From positions 834,480 through 898,479 of the forward strand of contig JAHBVC010000001.1 in NCBI GenBank assembly GCA_019637755.1: DNA of 64,000 bases, given 5' to 3'. Positions 8,307 through 17,800 of this stretch are shown here, in pieces (the first letter of the stretch is position 1; every line of letters starts with the position of its first letter). The stretch comes from Anaerolineales bacterium (GTDB taxonomy: Bacteria; Chloroflexota; Anaerolineae; Anaerolineales; UBA11579). The notes beneath the pieces were generated by a model, which searched no databases, was not told where the DNA came from, and was given only the letters and a program-made list of their open reading frames with translations. The position numbers and the translations under genes are program-made.

Positions 8307-8957
8307 ATGAAGGAAAAGCAGGTTGTTTCTAAACAGCGTGTCGTAGACCACGGCGAGGTGTTCACCAACCCGCGCGAGGTCAATGCCATGCTGGATTTGG
8401 TGAAGCAGGAGACCGAGCGCATCGACTCGCGCTTTTTGGAGCCGGCGTGTGGCACAGGCAATTTTCTGGCCGAAGTGATGGAGCGCAAGCTGCGCGTGGT
8501 CAGGCGAGATTACATGAACAGCCAGTTGGCCTACGAACGCTATGCGGTGTTGGCTGTTTCCTCCGTGTACGGCATAGATATTTTGCAAGACAATGTAGAA
8601 GCCTGCCGAGAGCGCCTGTTCGGCATCGTTGACCGCGAGTATTCTGAGCTATATAAGAACGACACTAAGGAAGACTTTCGCCGTGCGGTGCGCTATATAC
8701 TGGCCTGCAATATTGTGTGGGGGGATGCCTTGACCCTAAAGACCGTGGGGGACGACCCACAGCCCATCATTTTTCCTGAGTGGTCAGCCATCAACGGACA
8801 CCTGAAGCGGCGGGATTTCTCATTCAAAGAACTCATCAGCCAGGCCAGTATGCAAGAATTGCCGCTATTTTCTGATTTGGGCGAGGAAGTTTTTATTCCC
8901 CAGCCTGTGCGCGAATACCCACTGGTGCACTTTCTAAAGGTGGCCGATGCTATCTAA
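8307..8957 (+). CDS. Methyltransferase-like protein with SAM-binding motifs but no NPPY motif (RM-like operon, gene 1)
   Basis: A 216-residue protein resembling the N-terminal part of an N6-adenine DNA methyltransferase. Visible motifs are HGEVFTNP (16-22 region, motif X-like), FLEPACGTGNFL (motif I, 43-54), YGIDILQDN (motif II, 88-96) and NIVWGDAL (motif III). No NPPY catalytic motif IV follows; the protein ends about 80 residues later. It therefore probably binds SAM or assists rather than methylating alone. Its stop overlaps the next start by 11 nt, which implies coupled translation with a methyltransferase that has NPPY. A short stand-alone subunit M of this kind is known beside Eco57I-type methylases; its exact role is inferred. 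Confidence 0.75.
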   Translation: MKEKQVVSKQRVVDHGEVFTNPREVNAMLDLVKQETERIDSRFLEPACGTGNFLAEVMERKLRVVRRDYMNSQLAYERYAVLAVSSVYGIDILQDNVEACRERLFGIVDREYSELYKNDTKEDFRRAVRYILACNIVWGDALTLKTVGDDPQPIIFPEWSAINGHLKRRDFSFKELISQASMQELPLFSDLGEEVFIPQPVREYPLVHFLKVADAI

Positions 8958-10455
8958 CGCAACCTTCAACCCGGATGTGCTCAGTTGCCTGGCCAACCTA
9001 AGCAACGACGAGGTCTTCACCCCACCCCAGCTGGCCAACCAAATGCTGGACCTGCTGCCAGCCGAGATTTGGCAGGACAAGAACGCCACGTTCCTGGACC
9101 CGGCCTGCAAGACCGGGGTGTTTTTGCGCGAGGCGGCCAAGCGCCTGGATGCTGGCCTGCAGCAGCAGATACCAGACCGCCAGGCGCGCATCAACCACAT
9201 CTTTACCAAGCAACTTTTTGGCATCCCGGTCACCGAACTGACCGCCCTGATGAGCCGCCGTAGCCTGTACTGCTCCAAGTATGCAGACGGCAAGTATTCG
9301 GTGGCAGACGGCTTTGCAGATGAGCAAGGCAACATTCGCTATGAGCGTATTGAGCACACTTGGCAAAACGGCCGCTGCACATATTGTGGGGCGAGCGAAG
9401 AAGAATATGAGCGCGGCGAAGAACTTGAGACACACGCCTATAGATTTATACATACCCTCAAGCCCGAGGAGATTTTTGATATGAAATTTGATGTGATTAT
9501 TGGAAATCCGCCATATCACCTAAGCGATGCGGGGCACGGCATCAGCGCAAAACCTCTATTTCAGTTATTTGTCCAACAGGCTAAAAAACTGAACCCCTCA
9601 TATCTCTCAATGATTATTCCTGCAAGGTGGTACGCGGGCGGAAAGGGGCTTGATGACTTTAGAGATGCCATGCTAAATGACAAAAGAATGAAGGTCCTAG
9701 TTGATTATGAATCGAGCAAAGACTCCTTTGATGGCGTGAACATTGCTGGGGGAATTTGCTATTTTCTATGGCAAAAGAGCCATTTCGGTGATTGCGAAGT
9801 AATCAACGTGCAGCAAACGAGACACTATAGCGCGATGAGGCCACTGGATGAATTTCCAATCTTTATCCGAGCAAACAGAGCTGTTTCTATAGTCAAGAAG
9901 GTTGTCTCCACAGCAACAGACACATGGGACAACCATAACTACCCAAGGAATCCATTTGGTTTTGCAACAAATTACAGAGGCAGAACAAAATCATCTAGTG
10001 AATCGGTAAGACTACTCAGCAGTCAAGGGTTTGGATTTGTAAAAAGAAGTGAGGTTGTTAAAAACATTGAGCTAATTGATAAGTACAAAATCATAATTGG
10101 GCGTTTAGTACCCAGTAATGGTGAACTAGATGTAAACCCTGCTGATGGGTACCGCGTGATTACCAATACACGAATATTAAAGCCAGGCGAAATCCACACC
10201 GAATCATACTTACTGATTGGAGCTTTCAAAACTTTGAAGGAAGCCAAAAATTTCGATGGCTTTATAAAGTTGCGGTTTCCGAGGTTTCTGCTCAGACAGG
10301 CAATTTCATCAGTTAATGTAACAAAAGATTGTTTCAGATTTGTTCCCTACGAGGATTTCAAAGAGTCCTGGACAGACGAACAGCTTTTTAGGAAATATGG
10401 TCTCAGCAAAGATGAAATTTCCTATGTTGAATCAGTAATTCGTCCAATGGAATAG
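8947..10455 (+). CDS. Eco57I/TaqI-type N6-adenine DNA methyltransferase (RM-like operon, gene 2)
   Basis: A 502-residue DNA methyltransferase. It has DEVFTPPQLA (about 21-30), a motif I variant FLDPACKTGVFL (49-60, with Lys where Gly is usual), a Cys pair CTYC (144-147) and the catalytic FDVIIGNPPY (181-190), followed by a long region likely to hold target recognition. It should methylate adenine to protect host DNA. The gene is a mosaic: before about 9475 it is GC-rich like its neighbours (line 9061 has 39 G/C in 60), and after NPPY it becomes AT-rich (line 10021 has 19 in 60). It overlaps gene 1 by 11 nt and ends 5 nt before gene 3. Confidence 0.85.
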   Translation: MLSNATFNPDVLSCLANLSNDEVFTPPQLANQMLDLLPAEIWQDKNATFLDPACKTGVFLREAAKRLDAGLQQQIPDRQARINHIFTKQLFGIPVTELTALMSRRSLYCSKYADGKYSVADGFADEQGNIRYERIEHTWQNGRCTYCGASEEEYERGEELETHAYRFIHTLKPEEIFDMKFDVIIGNPPYHLSDAGHGISAKPLFQLFVQQAKKLNPSYLSMIIPARWYAGGKGLDDFRDAMLNDKRMKVLVDYESSKDSFDGVNIAGGICYFLWQKSHFGDCEVINVQQTRHYSAMRPLDEFPIFIRANRAVSIVKKVVSTATDTWDNHNYPRNPFGFATNYRGRTKSSSESVRLLSSQGFGFVKRSEVVKNIELIDKYKIIIGRLVPSNGELDVNPADGYRVITNTRILKPGEIHTESYLLIGAFKTLKEAKNFDGFIKLRFPRFLLRQAISSVNVTKDCFRFVPYEDFKESWTDEQLFRKYGLSKDEISYVESVIRPME

Positions 10456-10460
10456 CGTGC

Positions 10461-12992
10461 ATGCCTAAAGATTTCTTCCCGCCGCGGCCAGCGGGCAACC
10501 CGCGCATCTATGCCTATGAGGAAACCCACCCGGACTTCAAGGGCTTGCTTAAGGTCGGCTATACCACCGGCAGCGTAGCTGAGCGTGTGGCCCAGCAATA
10601 CCCCATCGTGCGCCCCGAGCAAACCTATCGCATCCTGCTGGATGAGAGCGCTATGCGGGCAGACGGCATGGCCTTCTCTGACCGTGATGTACACCGCTAC
10701 CTGAAAGCGAGGGGATTCAAAAACGTTGAGGGCGAGTGGTTTCGCTGCACGGTCAAGGATGTAGCCGCCGCTCTGGTGGCGCTGCGCAGCGGCGAGAGCA
10801 ACGAAGAGAACCGCACGCTGGATTTTGGCATGCGCCCGGAGCAGGAAGAAGCCGTGGCGCGCGCTGCAGCCTACTTTAAAAGTTACGCCAAACAAAACCC
10901 CGGTAAGACTCCGCACTTTCTATGGAACGCCAAAATGCGCTTTGGCAAAACCTTTGCCGCCTACCAGCTGGCCAGGCGCATGGGTTGGAAGCGCGTGCTG
11001 GTGCTCACCTTTAAGCCTGCTGTGCAAAGCGCATGGGAGGAAGACCTCACCGCCCATGTCGATTTCAAGGGTTGGCAGTTCATCTCCCGCACCGGCCTGC
11101 GTTACGAAGATGCTGACAAGAAAAAGCCCTTTGTGTGCTTCGGCTCTTTTCAGGATTATCTGGGGCGAGACCGCAGCACGGGCGGGATCAAACCCAAGAA
11201 CGAATGGGTGCATACCATCCCCTGGGATTGCGTGATCCTCGACGAATACCATTTCGGCGCCTGGCGTGAGCGCGCCAAGGGGCTGTTTGAGGGCGAAGAC
11301 GAGTATGAGTACGAGCAGCAGGTAGAAAGCCTGCAGCGGAGCGAAGACCCGGTGGACGAGTTTGAGCAAATCATGCCTGTCACCACCGGCGCCTATCTGT
11401 ATCTCTCTGGCACACCCTTCCGCGCCATCACCACGGGCGAATTCATCGAAGAGCAAATCTACAACTGGACCTATTCAGATGAACAGCGCGCCAAGGCAGG
11501 CTGGAAGGGGCCGGGGCGCAATGTTTATGCGGCCCTGCCGCGCATCGTGCTGCTGACCTACCGCCTGCCGGATGCCATTCGGGAGATTGCCCAGCAGGGT
11601 GAATTCAACGAATTTGACCTGAACGCGTTCTTCGCAGCCAGCGGCCGCGGTGCCAAGGCTAAGTTTCAGTATCCAAATGAAGTGCAAAAATGGCTCGACT
11701 TGATTCGCGGCGGTCTGATGGAAACCACGGTGGACGACCTAAAACGAAAGCCACCCCCTATGCCCTTCTCGGATGTGCGCCTGCTGAATGTGCTCTCGCA
11801 CACCTTCTGGTTCCTGCCCAGCGTAGCCGCCTGCCACGCCATGCGCAACCTGTTGATACAGAAGCAGAATAACTTTTACCGTGACTATAAGGTGGTCGTG
11901 GCAGCCGGTAGCGACGCTGGCATGGGTGTAGAAGCGCTCGGGCCGGTCTACGCCGCCATGGACGACCCCGACCCACTCAAGACCAAAACCATCACGCTTT
12001 CCTGTGGCAAGCTCACTACCGGCGTCACGGTCAAGCCGTGGACGGGCATCCTCATGCTGCGCAACTCCTCCAGCCCGGAGACCTATTTCCAAGCCGCCTT
12101 CCGCGTGCAATCTCCTTGGACTGTACCCGTGCCAGACAAGCCAGGCGAGGAGCAAATCCTCAAAGAAGAGTGCTATATTTTTGACTTTGCACCCGAGCGG
12201 GCACTGCGACAGATTGCAGAGTACAGCAACCGCCTCAACGTCAACGAAAGCAATTTGGAAAAGAAAGTCGGAGAGTTCATCAGCTTCTTGCCCATCCTGG
12301 CATTTGACGGCAGCTCCATGAAGCAAGTGGATGCCGCCGGCGTGCTGGAGATGGCGATGAGTGGCACCACGGCCACGCTGCTGGCGCGACGTTGGGAGAG
12401 CGCGCTATTGGTAAACGTGGACAACGGCACGCTATCGCGTCTGATGAGCAACGCCAAGGCCATGCAGGCACTGATGAGTATCGAGGGCTTTCGTAGCCTG
12501 AACCAGGACATTGAAACCATCATCAATAAGTCTGAGGGCGTGCAGAAACTCAAGCGCCAAGCCAAAGACAAAGAGCTAACTGAAAAACAAAAACGGGAGA
12601 TGACAGAGGCGGAGAAGGAGTACAAGAGCAAACGCAAGCAGATTCAGGAGAAGCTCATCAAGTTCGCCACGCGCATCCCAGTCTTCATGTACCTAACCGA
12701 CCATCGCGAGCGCGCGCTGAAGGACGTCATCACGCAGCTGGAGCCTGGCCTCTTCAGAAAGGTAACAGGGTTGGAAGTAAGAGATTTTGAACTACTGGTA
12801 AGCCTGGGTGTGTTCAATAGTGCCCTGATGAACGACGCGATTTACAAGTTCAAGCGTTACGAAGACGCCAGCCTGGAATACACCGGCATCAACAAGCACG
12901 AGGGCGAGGATGTAGGCTTATACGATACGGTGCTCAGCCGCAAGGAGTATAAAGGGCGAGTATTTGAGAATCAAGCTAGCCTTGAAAGCTAG
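10461..12992 (+). CDS. GIY-YIG-type nuclease/superfamily 2 helicase fusion (RM-like operon, gene 3)
   Basis: An 843-residue protein and the candidate restriction or effector subunit. Residues about 14-98 look like a GIY-YIG/T5orf172 nuclease: PRIYAYEE, LLKVGYTT, a following Arg42 and Glu92 in GEWFRC. Then comes an SF2 helicase core: Walker A-like MRFGKTFAA (Lys163), CVILDEYHF (DExH, 261-264), YLSGTPF (314-320) and YFQAAFRVQ (arginine finger about 548). A charged coiled-coil-like stretch follows near 690-740. It would act as an ATP-dependent DNA translocase with a nuclease head, analogous to type I/III R subunits. A terminator follows at 13006. Confidence 0.82.
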   Translation: MPKDFFPPRPAGNPRIYAYEETHPDFKGLLKVGYTTGSVAERVAQQYPIVRPEQTYRILLDESAMRADGMAFSDRDVHRYLKARGFKNVEGEWFRCTVKDVAAALVALRSGESNEENRTLDFGMRPEQEEAVARAAAYFKSYAKQNPGKTPHFLWNAKMRFGKTFAAYQLARRMGWKRVLVLTFKPAVQSAWEEDLTAHVDFKGWQFISRTGLRYEDADKKKPFVCFGSFQDYLGRDRSTGGIKPKNEWVHTIPWDCVILDEYHFGAWRERAKGLFEGEDEYEYEQQVESLQRSEDPVDEFEQIMPVTTGAYLYLSGTPFRAITTGEFIEEQIYNWTYSDEQRAKAGWKGPGRNVYAALPRIVLLTYRLPDAIREIAQQGEFNEFDLNAFFAASGRGAKAKFQYPNEVQKWLDLIRGGLMETTVDDLKRKPPPMPFSDVRLLNVLSHTFWFLPSVAACHAMRNLLIQKQNNFYRDYKVVVAAGSDAGMGVEALGPVYAAMDDPDPLKTKTITLSCGKLTTGVTVKPWTGILMLRNSSSPETYFQAAFRVQSPWTVPVPDKPGEEQILKEECYIFDFAPERALRQIAEYSNRLNVNESNLEKKVGEFISFLPILAFDGSSMKQVDAAGVLEMAMSGTTATLLARRWESALLVNVDNGTLSRLMSNAKAMQALMSIEGFRSLNQDIETIINKSEGVQKLKRQAKDKELTEKQKREMTEAEKEYKSKRKQIQEKLIKFATRIPVFMYLTDHRERALKDVITQLEPGLFRKVTGLEVRDFELLVSLGVFNSALMNDAIYKFKRYEDASLEYTGINKHEGEDVGLYDTVLSRKEYKGRVFENQASLES

Positions 12993-13005
12993 CGAAACTA
13001 CACAT

Positions 13006-13036
13006 AAAAGCGCAGCGGGTACCCGCTGCGCTTTTT
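13006..13036. terminator. Bidirectional intrinsic terminator
   Basis: A perfect palindrome, AAAAGCGCAGCGGGT followed directly by its complement and extra Ts, lies between the helicase gene (stop 12992) and the convergent gene ending at 13060. The A-run and T-run allow use in both directions. Confidence 0.9.
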
Positions 13037-13059
13037 TGATATCAAGTACTGGAGGCGGG

Positions 13060-13695
13060 CTACTTCCCGCCCATCCGGCTCACCACATCCAGCAGGGTCT
13101 TGAGCACCAGCTCGCTGGATTGGGCGCGGTGGGGTGTGGGGGCCATGGCGCTGTCGGCGACGAGCGCCTTGATGAGCGCCTCGCCCGTGCTGGCGCCTTG
13201 ATTCTTGGCGGTCATGTAGGTGAGGCCAGCATTGAGGATGTCTTGCATATTGATCTTGTCGTCATCGGCGCTGGAAGCAGACTGGCCGCCAGCAAGCTGG
13301 GTCAGCAGGGTACCAAGCGCGCCAGCGCCTGAGGGCGCGGCAGACGGCGCAGCCTGGCCGCCGCCCAGCAGCAGCTGGATGAGCTGCAAGATGTTGCCAG
13401 CGTCAATGTTCTGACCTTTAAACTGGCTGGCGGCCTGCTGCAAACCCTTGGCGTACAGCTGGGCGGAGCCGCTGTTCTGTTGGGTCAGCAATTCGGCAGC
13501 GTAGTCCAGCTGGCTGGTCTGTGAGCTGCCCTGCTTCTGCTCAATAGCATCGGTAATGGTCTTGAAAACCTGCACCATGTTGTCGCCATGGTCATGGTTC
13601 TGCGTGTCTGCCTTGTTGAGCTGGCTCTGCTGCTGAGCGAGGGTTTTGACCACCTGTGAGAACAGAGGGCCGAGATCGATCTGGTTGTTGGACAT
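13060..13695 (-). CDS. Conserved hypothetical protein with possible DhaL/DAK2-like motifs
   Basis: A 211-residue protein rich in Gln, Ala and Ser, without signal peptide or membrane segment. LNKADTQNHDHGDNMVQVF resembles the nucleotide/metal loop of DhaL/DAK2 proteins (D-x-D-H-G-x-NM), and SGSAQLYAKGLQQAASQF resembles their later S-G-S-x-x-L-Y motif. The middle is a low-complexity GGGQAAPSAAPSGAGA linker. The fit is partial, so I treat it as a DhaL-like domain at best, with no assigned substrate. The start ATG is preceded by AAAGGA. It is monocistronic and convergent with the RM-like operon. Confidence 0.5.
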   Translation of the reverse strand: MSNNQIDLGPLFSQVVKTLAQQQSQLNKADTQNHDHGDNMVQVFKTITDAIEQKQGSSQTSQLDYAAELLTQQNSGSAQLYAKGLQQAASQFKGQNIDAGNILQLIQLLLGGGQAAPSAAPSGAGALGTLLTQLAGGQSASSADDDKINMQDILNAGLTYMTAKNQGASTGEALIKALVADSAMAPTPHRAQSSELVLKTLLDVVSRMGGK

Positions 13696-13777
13696 TAATC
13701 AGGTTCCTTTAGTGAGATATGGCCCCTATAGTACTAACTCACGCCCCGAGAATCAAGGCTCGGTAAGGCTGCGCTTG

Positions 13778-14752
13778 CTAAAAGGCCAACATCTTAGCCA
13801 TCTCGTAATAGTCGAGATTGGCTTCACGCTGGCGGGTGATGACCTGCTCGAGTGGCACGGGCTCCACTTCGCGGCCGCGCAGGCCCATCATCACATCGCT
13901 CTGGCCCGCCAGCAACGCCTCGACGGCTTTGACGCCCATGCGGCTAGCCAGCAGGCGGTCGAAGGCGGTGGGCCGCCCGCCGCGTTGAATGTGCCCGAGG
14001 ATGGTGATGCGCGTGCTGAAGCCGACATCCATCTTTTCGAGGGCGCTGGCCAGCTCCGTGGTAAGAATGTTGGCGCCTTCAGAAACGATGACGATGGAGT
14101 GGGTCTTGCCGCGCTTATAGGCACTCTCAACCTTACCGGCAACCTCTTCGATGGTGACGGGCGCCTCGGGGATCAAAACCACTTCGGCGCCACCGATCAC
14201 GCCGGCCATCACGGCCAGGTAGCCGCAGTTGCGCCCCATCGTCTCAATGAGGAAGGCGCGGCGATGCGAAGAGGCGGTATCGCGCAGTTTGTCGATGGCA
14301 TCACTGATCGTATTCAGCGCCGTATCGACGCCGATGGCCATGTTGGTGCCCCACATGTCGTTATCGATCGTGGCGGGCACGCCCACTACCGGCAAGCCCT
14401 GCGCCACCAAAGCGCGCGCCCCGCGCATCGAGCCATCGCCACCGATGACGACCAGCGCATCGATGTTGTGCGATTGCAAGATCTCCAAGCCCTTTTGCTG
14501 GCCCGCAAGCGTGCGGAACTCATCACTGCGCGCGGTGCCTAGAATCGTGCCGCCACGCTGAATGATGCCGCCCACCTCGCGCGCTTCCAGCAAGGCCATG
14601 TCGTTGCGTAACAAGCCCTCGTAGCCATCACGGATGCCAAAGACATCGCACCCGTTATACAGGGCGGTGCGCACTACGGCGCGGATGCAGGTGTTCATGC
14701 CGGGGGCATCCCCACCGGAGGTAAGCACAGCGATGCGTTTGATATTAGTCAT
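13778..14752 (-). CDS. pfkA: 6-phosphofructokinase
   Basis: A 324-residue enzyme that phosphorylates fructose 6-phosphate at C1, the committed step of glycolysis. Family motifs are LTSGGDAPGMN at the N-terminus, VIGGDGSMRGA, GVPATIDNDMWGTNMAIGVDTALN, ETMGRNCGYLA and LGHIQRGGRPTAFDR. The GGDGS loop (Gly rather than Asp after GGD) favours ATP over pyrophosphate as donor. I chose ATG 14752 because the next 9 upstream residues do not resemble the family; Shine-Dalgarno signal is weak. It lies 74 nt downstream of dnaE on the same strand, with an inverted repeat between them. Confidence 0.94.
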   Translation of the reverse strand: MTNIKRIAVLTSGGDAPGMNTCIRAVVRTALYNGCDVFGIRDGYEGLLRNDMALLEAREVGGIIQRGGTILGTARSDEFRTLAGQQKGLEILQSHNIDALVVIGGDGSMRGARALVAQGLPVVGVPATIDNDMWGTNMAIGVDTALNTISDAIDKLRDTASSHRRAFLIETMGRNCGYLAVMAGVIGGAEVVLIPEAPVTIEEVAGKVESAYKRGKTHSIVIVSEGANILTTELASALEKMDVGFSTRITILGHIQRGGRPTAFDRLLASRMGVKAVEALLAGQSDVMMGLRGREVEPVPLEQVITRQREANLDYYEMAKMLAF

Positions 14753-14771
14753 GATAAATCGTGTGGATTGT

Positions 14772-14816
14772 AAAACCAATCAAGCAAATCTGTTAATCGA
14801 TTAATCGATTGGTTTT
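14772..14816. repeat. Inverted repeat between dnaE and pfkA (possible operator or terminator)
   Basis: AAAACCAATC (14772-14781) is matched by GATTGGTTTT (14807-14816), and inside lies the 14-bp palindrome ATCGATTAATCGAT (14796-14809). On the minus strand the right arm ends in TTTT, so it may be a weak dnaE terminator. The inner palindrome could be an operator for pfkA. Confidence 0.5.
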
Positions 14817-14826
14817 GATTAGCGAA

Positions 14827-17800
14827 CTAATGGATCTGTAAATCTTCCACCAGCACGTTGTTGGGGCCAAGCAACCCTTCCAGGCGCGCCAGCAGCTCCT
14901 CGTTAAGGTCCGTAGTGTCATTGGGGAACTCGATTAGGTAACTACGCCGGCCCTCAAAGACATAGAAATTGAAGCGATCTTTGCCCGGGTAGCTGATGAT
15001 CTCGCCATGCACCCGGCGAATATGCAAGATATCGCGCAGCTTATCGCCCAGGCTGCGCAGATACAGCGTGGCGATGCGCGGCGGGTGCTCGGCGCCGCCG
15101 GGGGGCAGCGCCACCATCGGCGGCAGGGGCGCCGGGCGCGGCTGGGCGGGTAGCCCGGCGATTGCCGGACTGACGCTGGCGCCAAGCTCGCTGGCCGCCG
15201 TGCGGGCAGCCGGAGCGGCTGGGTCTTGTACCAGCGGCGCTTCCGCCGGCAGCTCGGCGGTATACACCGGCTCGCTGAGATCCATGGCGATGGTGTGCTC
15301 GTCGCCGCCCTCAAGCGGCACGCTGGCCATCGGGGCATGGTCCTGCGCCTGCACGTCCCACCAATCGTCAGCAAAGGTCTCCGGCTCGGCCGGCATCTCG
15401 GGCATGTCCATCTCAACCTCGGGCTCCTCTATGCCCGCCGCTTGGGGCGCCGGGCTGGCTGCCGCCGCCACCGGCTGGGCCGGCGGAATGGCGGCCGGCG
15501 CCGGCTCCAGTGGCTTCACCAGGTTGAAGTTGGTATCGATCTTATCCACCAGCACTTTGGGCTCAGCGTTTTCAGCATCTACCTTGCCCTCTACCAGCAC
15601 CAGGTTATCCAGTTGCACCAGGTTGGCAAAGCGCTTCCAGGTTTCGGGAAAGACGACAAGCTCAATTAACCCGAGGCCATCATCCAGGGTGACGAAGGCC
15701 ATATCCTTGCCGCGCTTGGTCTGGAAGCTACGGAAGGTCTTCACCTGCCCGGCCACGCGCACGCGTTCTTCGTGCTGGGCCTCGCCCAGCTCGCTGGATT
15801 TATGTGTCACCACCTCGGCGATGGTGCTCATCATCTGGCTCAGCGGATGGTCCGAAACATACAAGCCGATGACTTCGCGTTCCCAACCCAAGCGTTCGCG
15901 CCGGGCAAATTCTTCATCGGCATGGTTTGCCGGCGCCAAGCTGATCGCCTGCTGCATGCCGCTGCTGGCGTCAAACATGCTCAACTGGCCAGCCTCTTTG
16001 GCGGCAAAATGCGCCGTGCTGGTAGCTACCACCTGGTCCACCACCGCCAGCAAGGCATGCCGGTCACCAAACGCATCCAACGCGCCGGCCTTCACTAAAC
16101 TCTCCAGCGGGCGCTTGCCCACATGGCGCAGGTCGACGCGGTGGGCAAACTCGCTCAGGTTTTCGAAGGGTTGTGAGTGCCCGCCCTGCTCGCGCCCGGC
16201 AATAATCGCTTCGATCGCGCCGCGGCCCACGTTCTTCACCGCGCCCAAGCCAAAGCGGATGGCGGCTTGCGTCTGGCGATCCTCGACCGCAAAATCCCAC
16301 ACACTGTAGTTAATATCCGGGGGCAGGACGTCAATGCCCATGCGCTGGCAATCCGCAATGTAGGCGGCCACTTTATCCGTATCGCCCTGGGTGACCGAGA
16401 GCAAGGCGGTCATGTACTCCACCGCGTAGTGCGCTTTGAGGTACGCGGTTTGCACGGCGATCAGCCCATAATCGGCAGCGTGGGCCTTGTTGAAGCCATA
16501 GCGGGCAAAGTTCTCCCAGTCCGCAAAAATGCCTTCGGCGGTCTTTTCAGCAATGCCCTGCTTGACGGCGCCATCAATGAATTTTTTGCGGTGCTTGTGC
16601 AGTTTGGCTTCGATCTTCTTGGCAATCGCTTTGCGCAGATCATCGGCTTCGGAGGGGGTGTAGCCAGCCACCTGCATCACCGCGAACATTAGCTGCTCTT
16701 GGTACACCGGAATGCCATAGGTCTCGGCAAAGATACTTTCGAGCTTAGGGTGCGCGTATTTTACGTCTTCCTTGCCGTGCATACGCGCAATATAGGTGGG
16801 GATGAAATCCATCGGCCCGGGGCGGAACAGCGCCACCATTGCCACGGCGTTCTCCAGCATCTTGGGTTTCATCGCCACCATCCAGCGGCGCATGCCCGAA
16901 CCTTCAAACTGGAAGACGCCAGCGGTTTCGCCGCGCCCTAAGAGCTCATACGTAGCCGGATCATCGATGGGGATGTTGTACAGGTTGAGCTCTACCCCGT
17001 GGCGGGCATTGATCAGCGCGCAGGCGCGCTGCATGATGGTGAGCGTCGCCAAACCCAGGAAGTCCACCTTGAGCAGGCCCAGCGATTCAAGCGTGGCCAT
17101 CTCAAACTGGGTCAGCTTCTTGATCGGCGTATCGTCGGTTGCCGCGCCAGTGGGGCGATGCAGCGGCACATAGTTCACGATCTCATCGTCGGCAATCACC
17201 ACACCGGCGGCGTGTGTGCCCGCACCGCGGATCACGCCCTCCATCTGTATCGCGGTGTTGAGCAACTCCTTGGACGTGGGGTTGCTGTTGTATTCGGCCT
17301 TGAGCTCGCGAATCTCTTCCAGGGCCTCGGTGATCGTGACGGGTTTGCCGGGGATGTTGGGGATCAGCTTGGCCACGCGGTCCACATCGCTGAGCGGCAC
17401 ATTCATCACGCGGCCCACATCACGCACCGCAGCCCGCGCCTTGAGCTTGTTGAAAGTGATGATCGCCGCCACACGGTCATCGCCGTAGCGGTGGGCAGCG
17501 TACTCCAGCATGCGCGCCCGCTTATCGTCCTGGAAGTCCAGGTCAATATCGGGCATGCTGATGCGGTCTACATTAAGGAAGCGCTCGAAGATCAACCCGT
17601 GAGCCAGAGGGTCCACCAGGGTGATGCCCAGCAGATAAGCCACGATCGAACCGGCCGCCGAGCCGCGGGCGTTGTACCAAATGCCCTGCTCTTTGGCATA
17701 TTTGCACAGATCCCACACGATCAGGAAGTACGCGGCAAAGCCCATCTGAATGATCGTACTGAGCTCGTGCTCCAGGCGCGCCTGCACATCGGCGGCCTGT

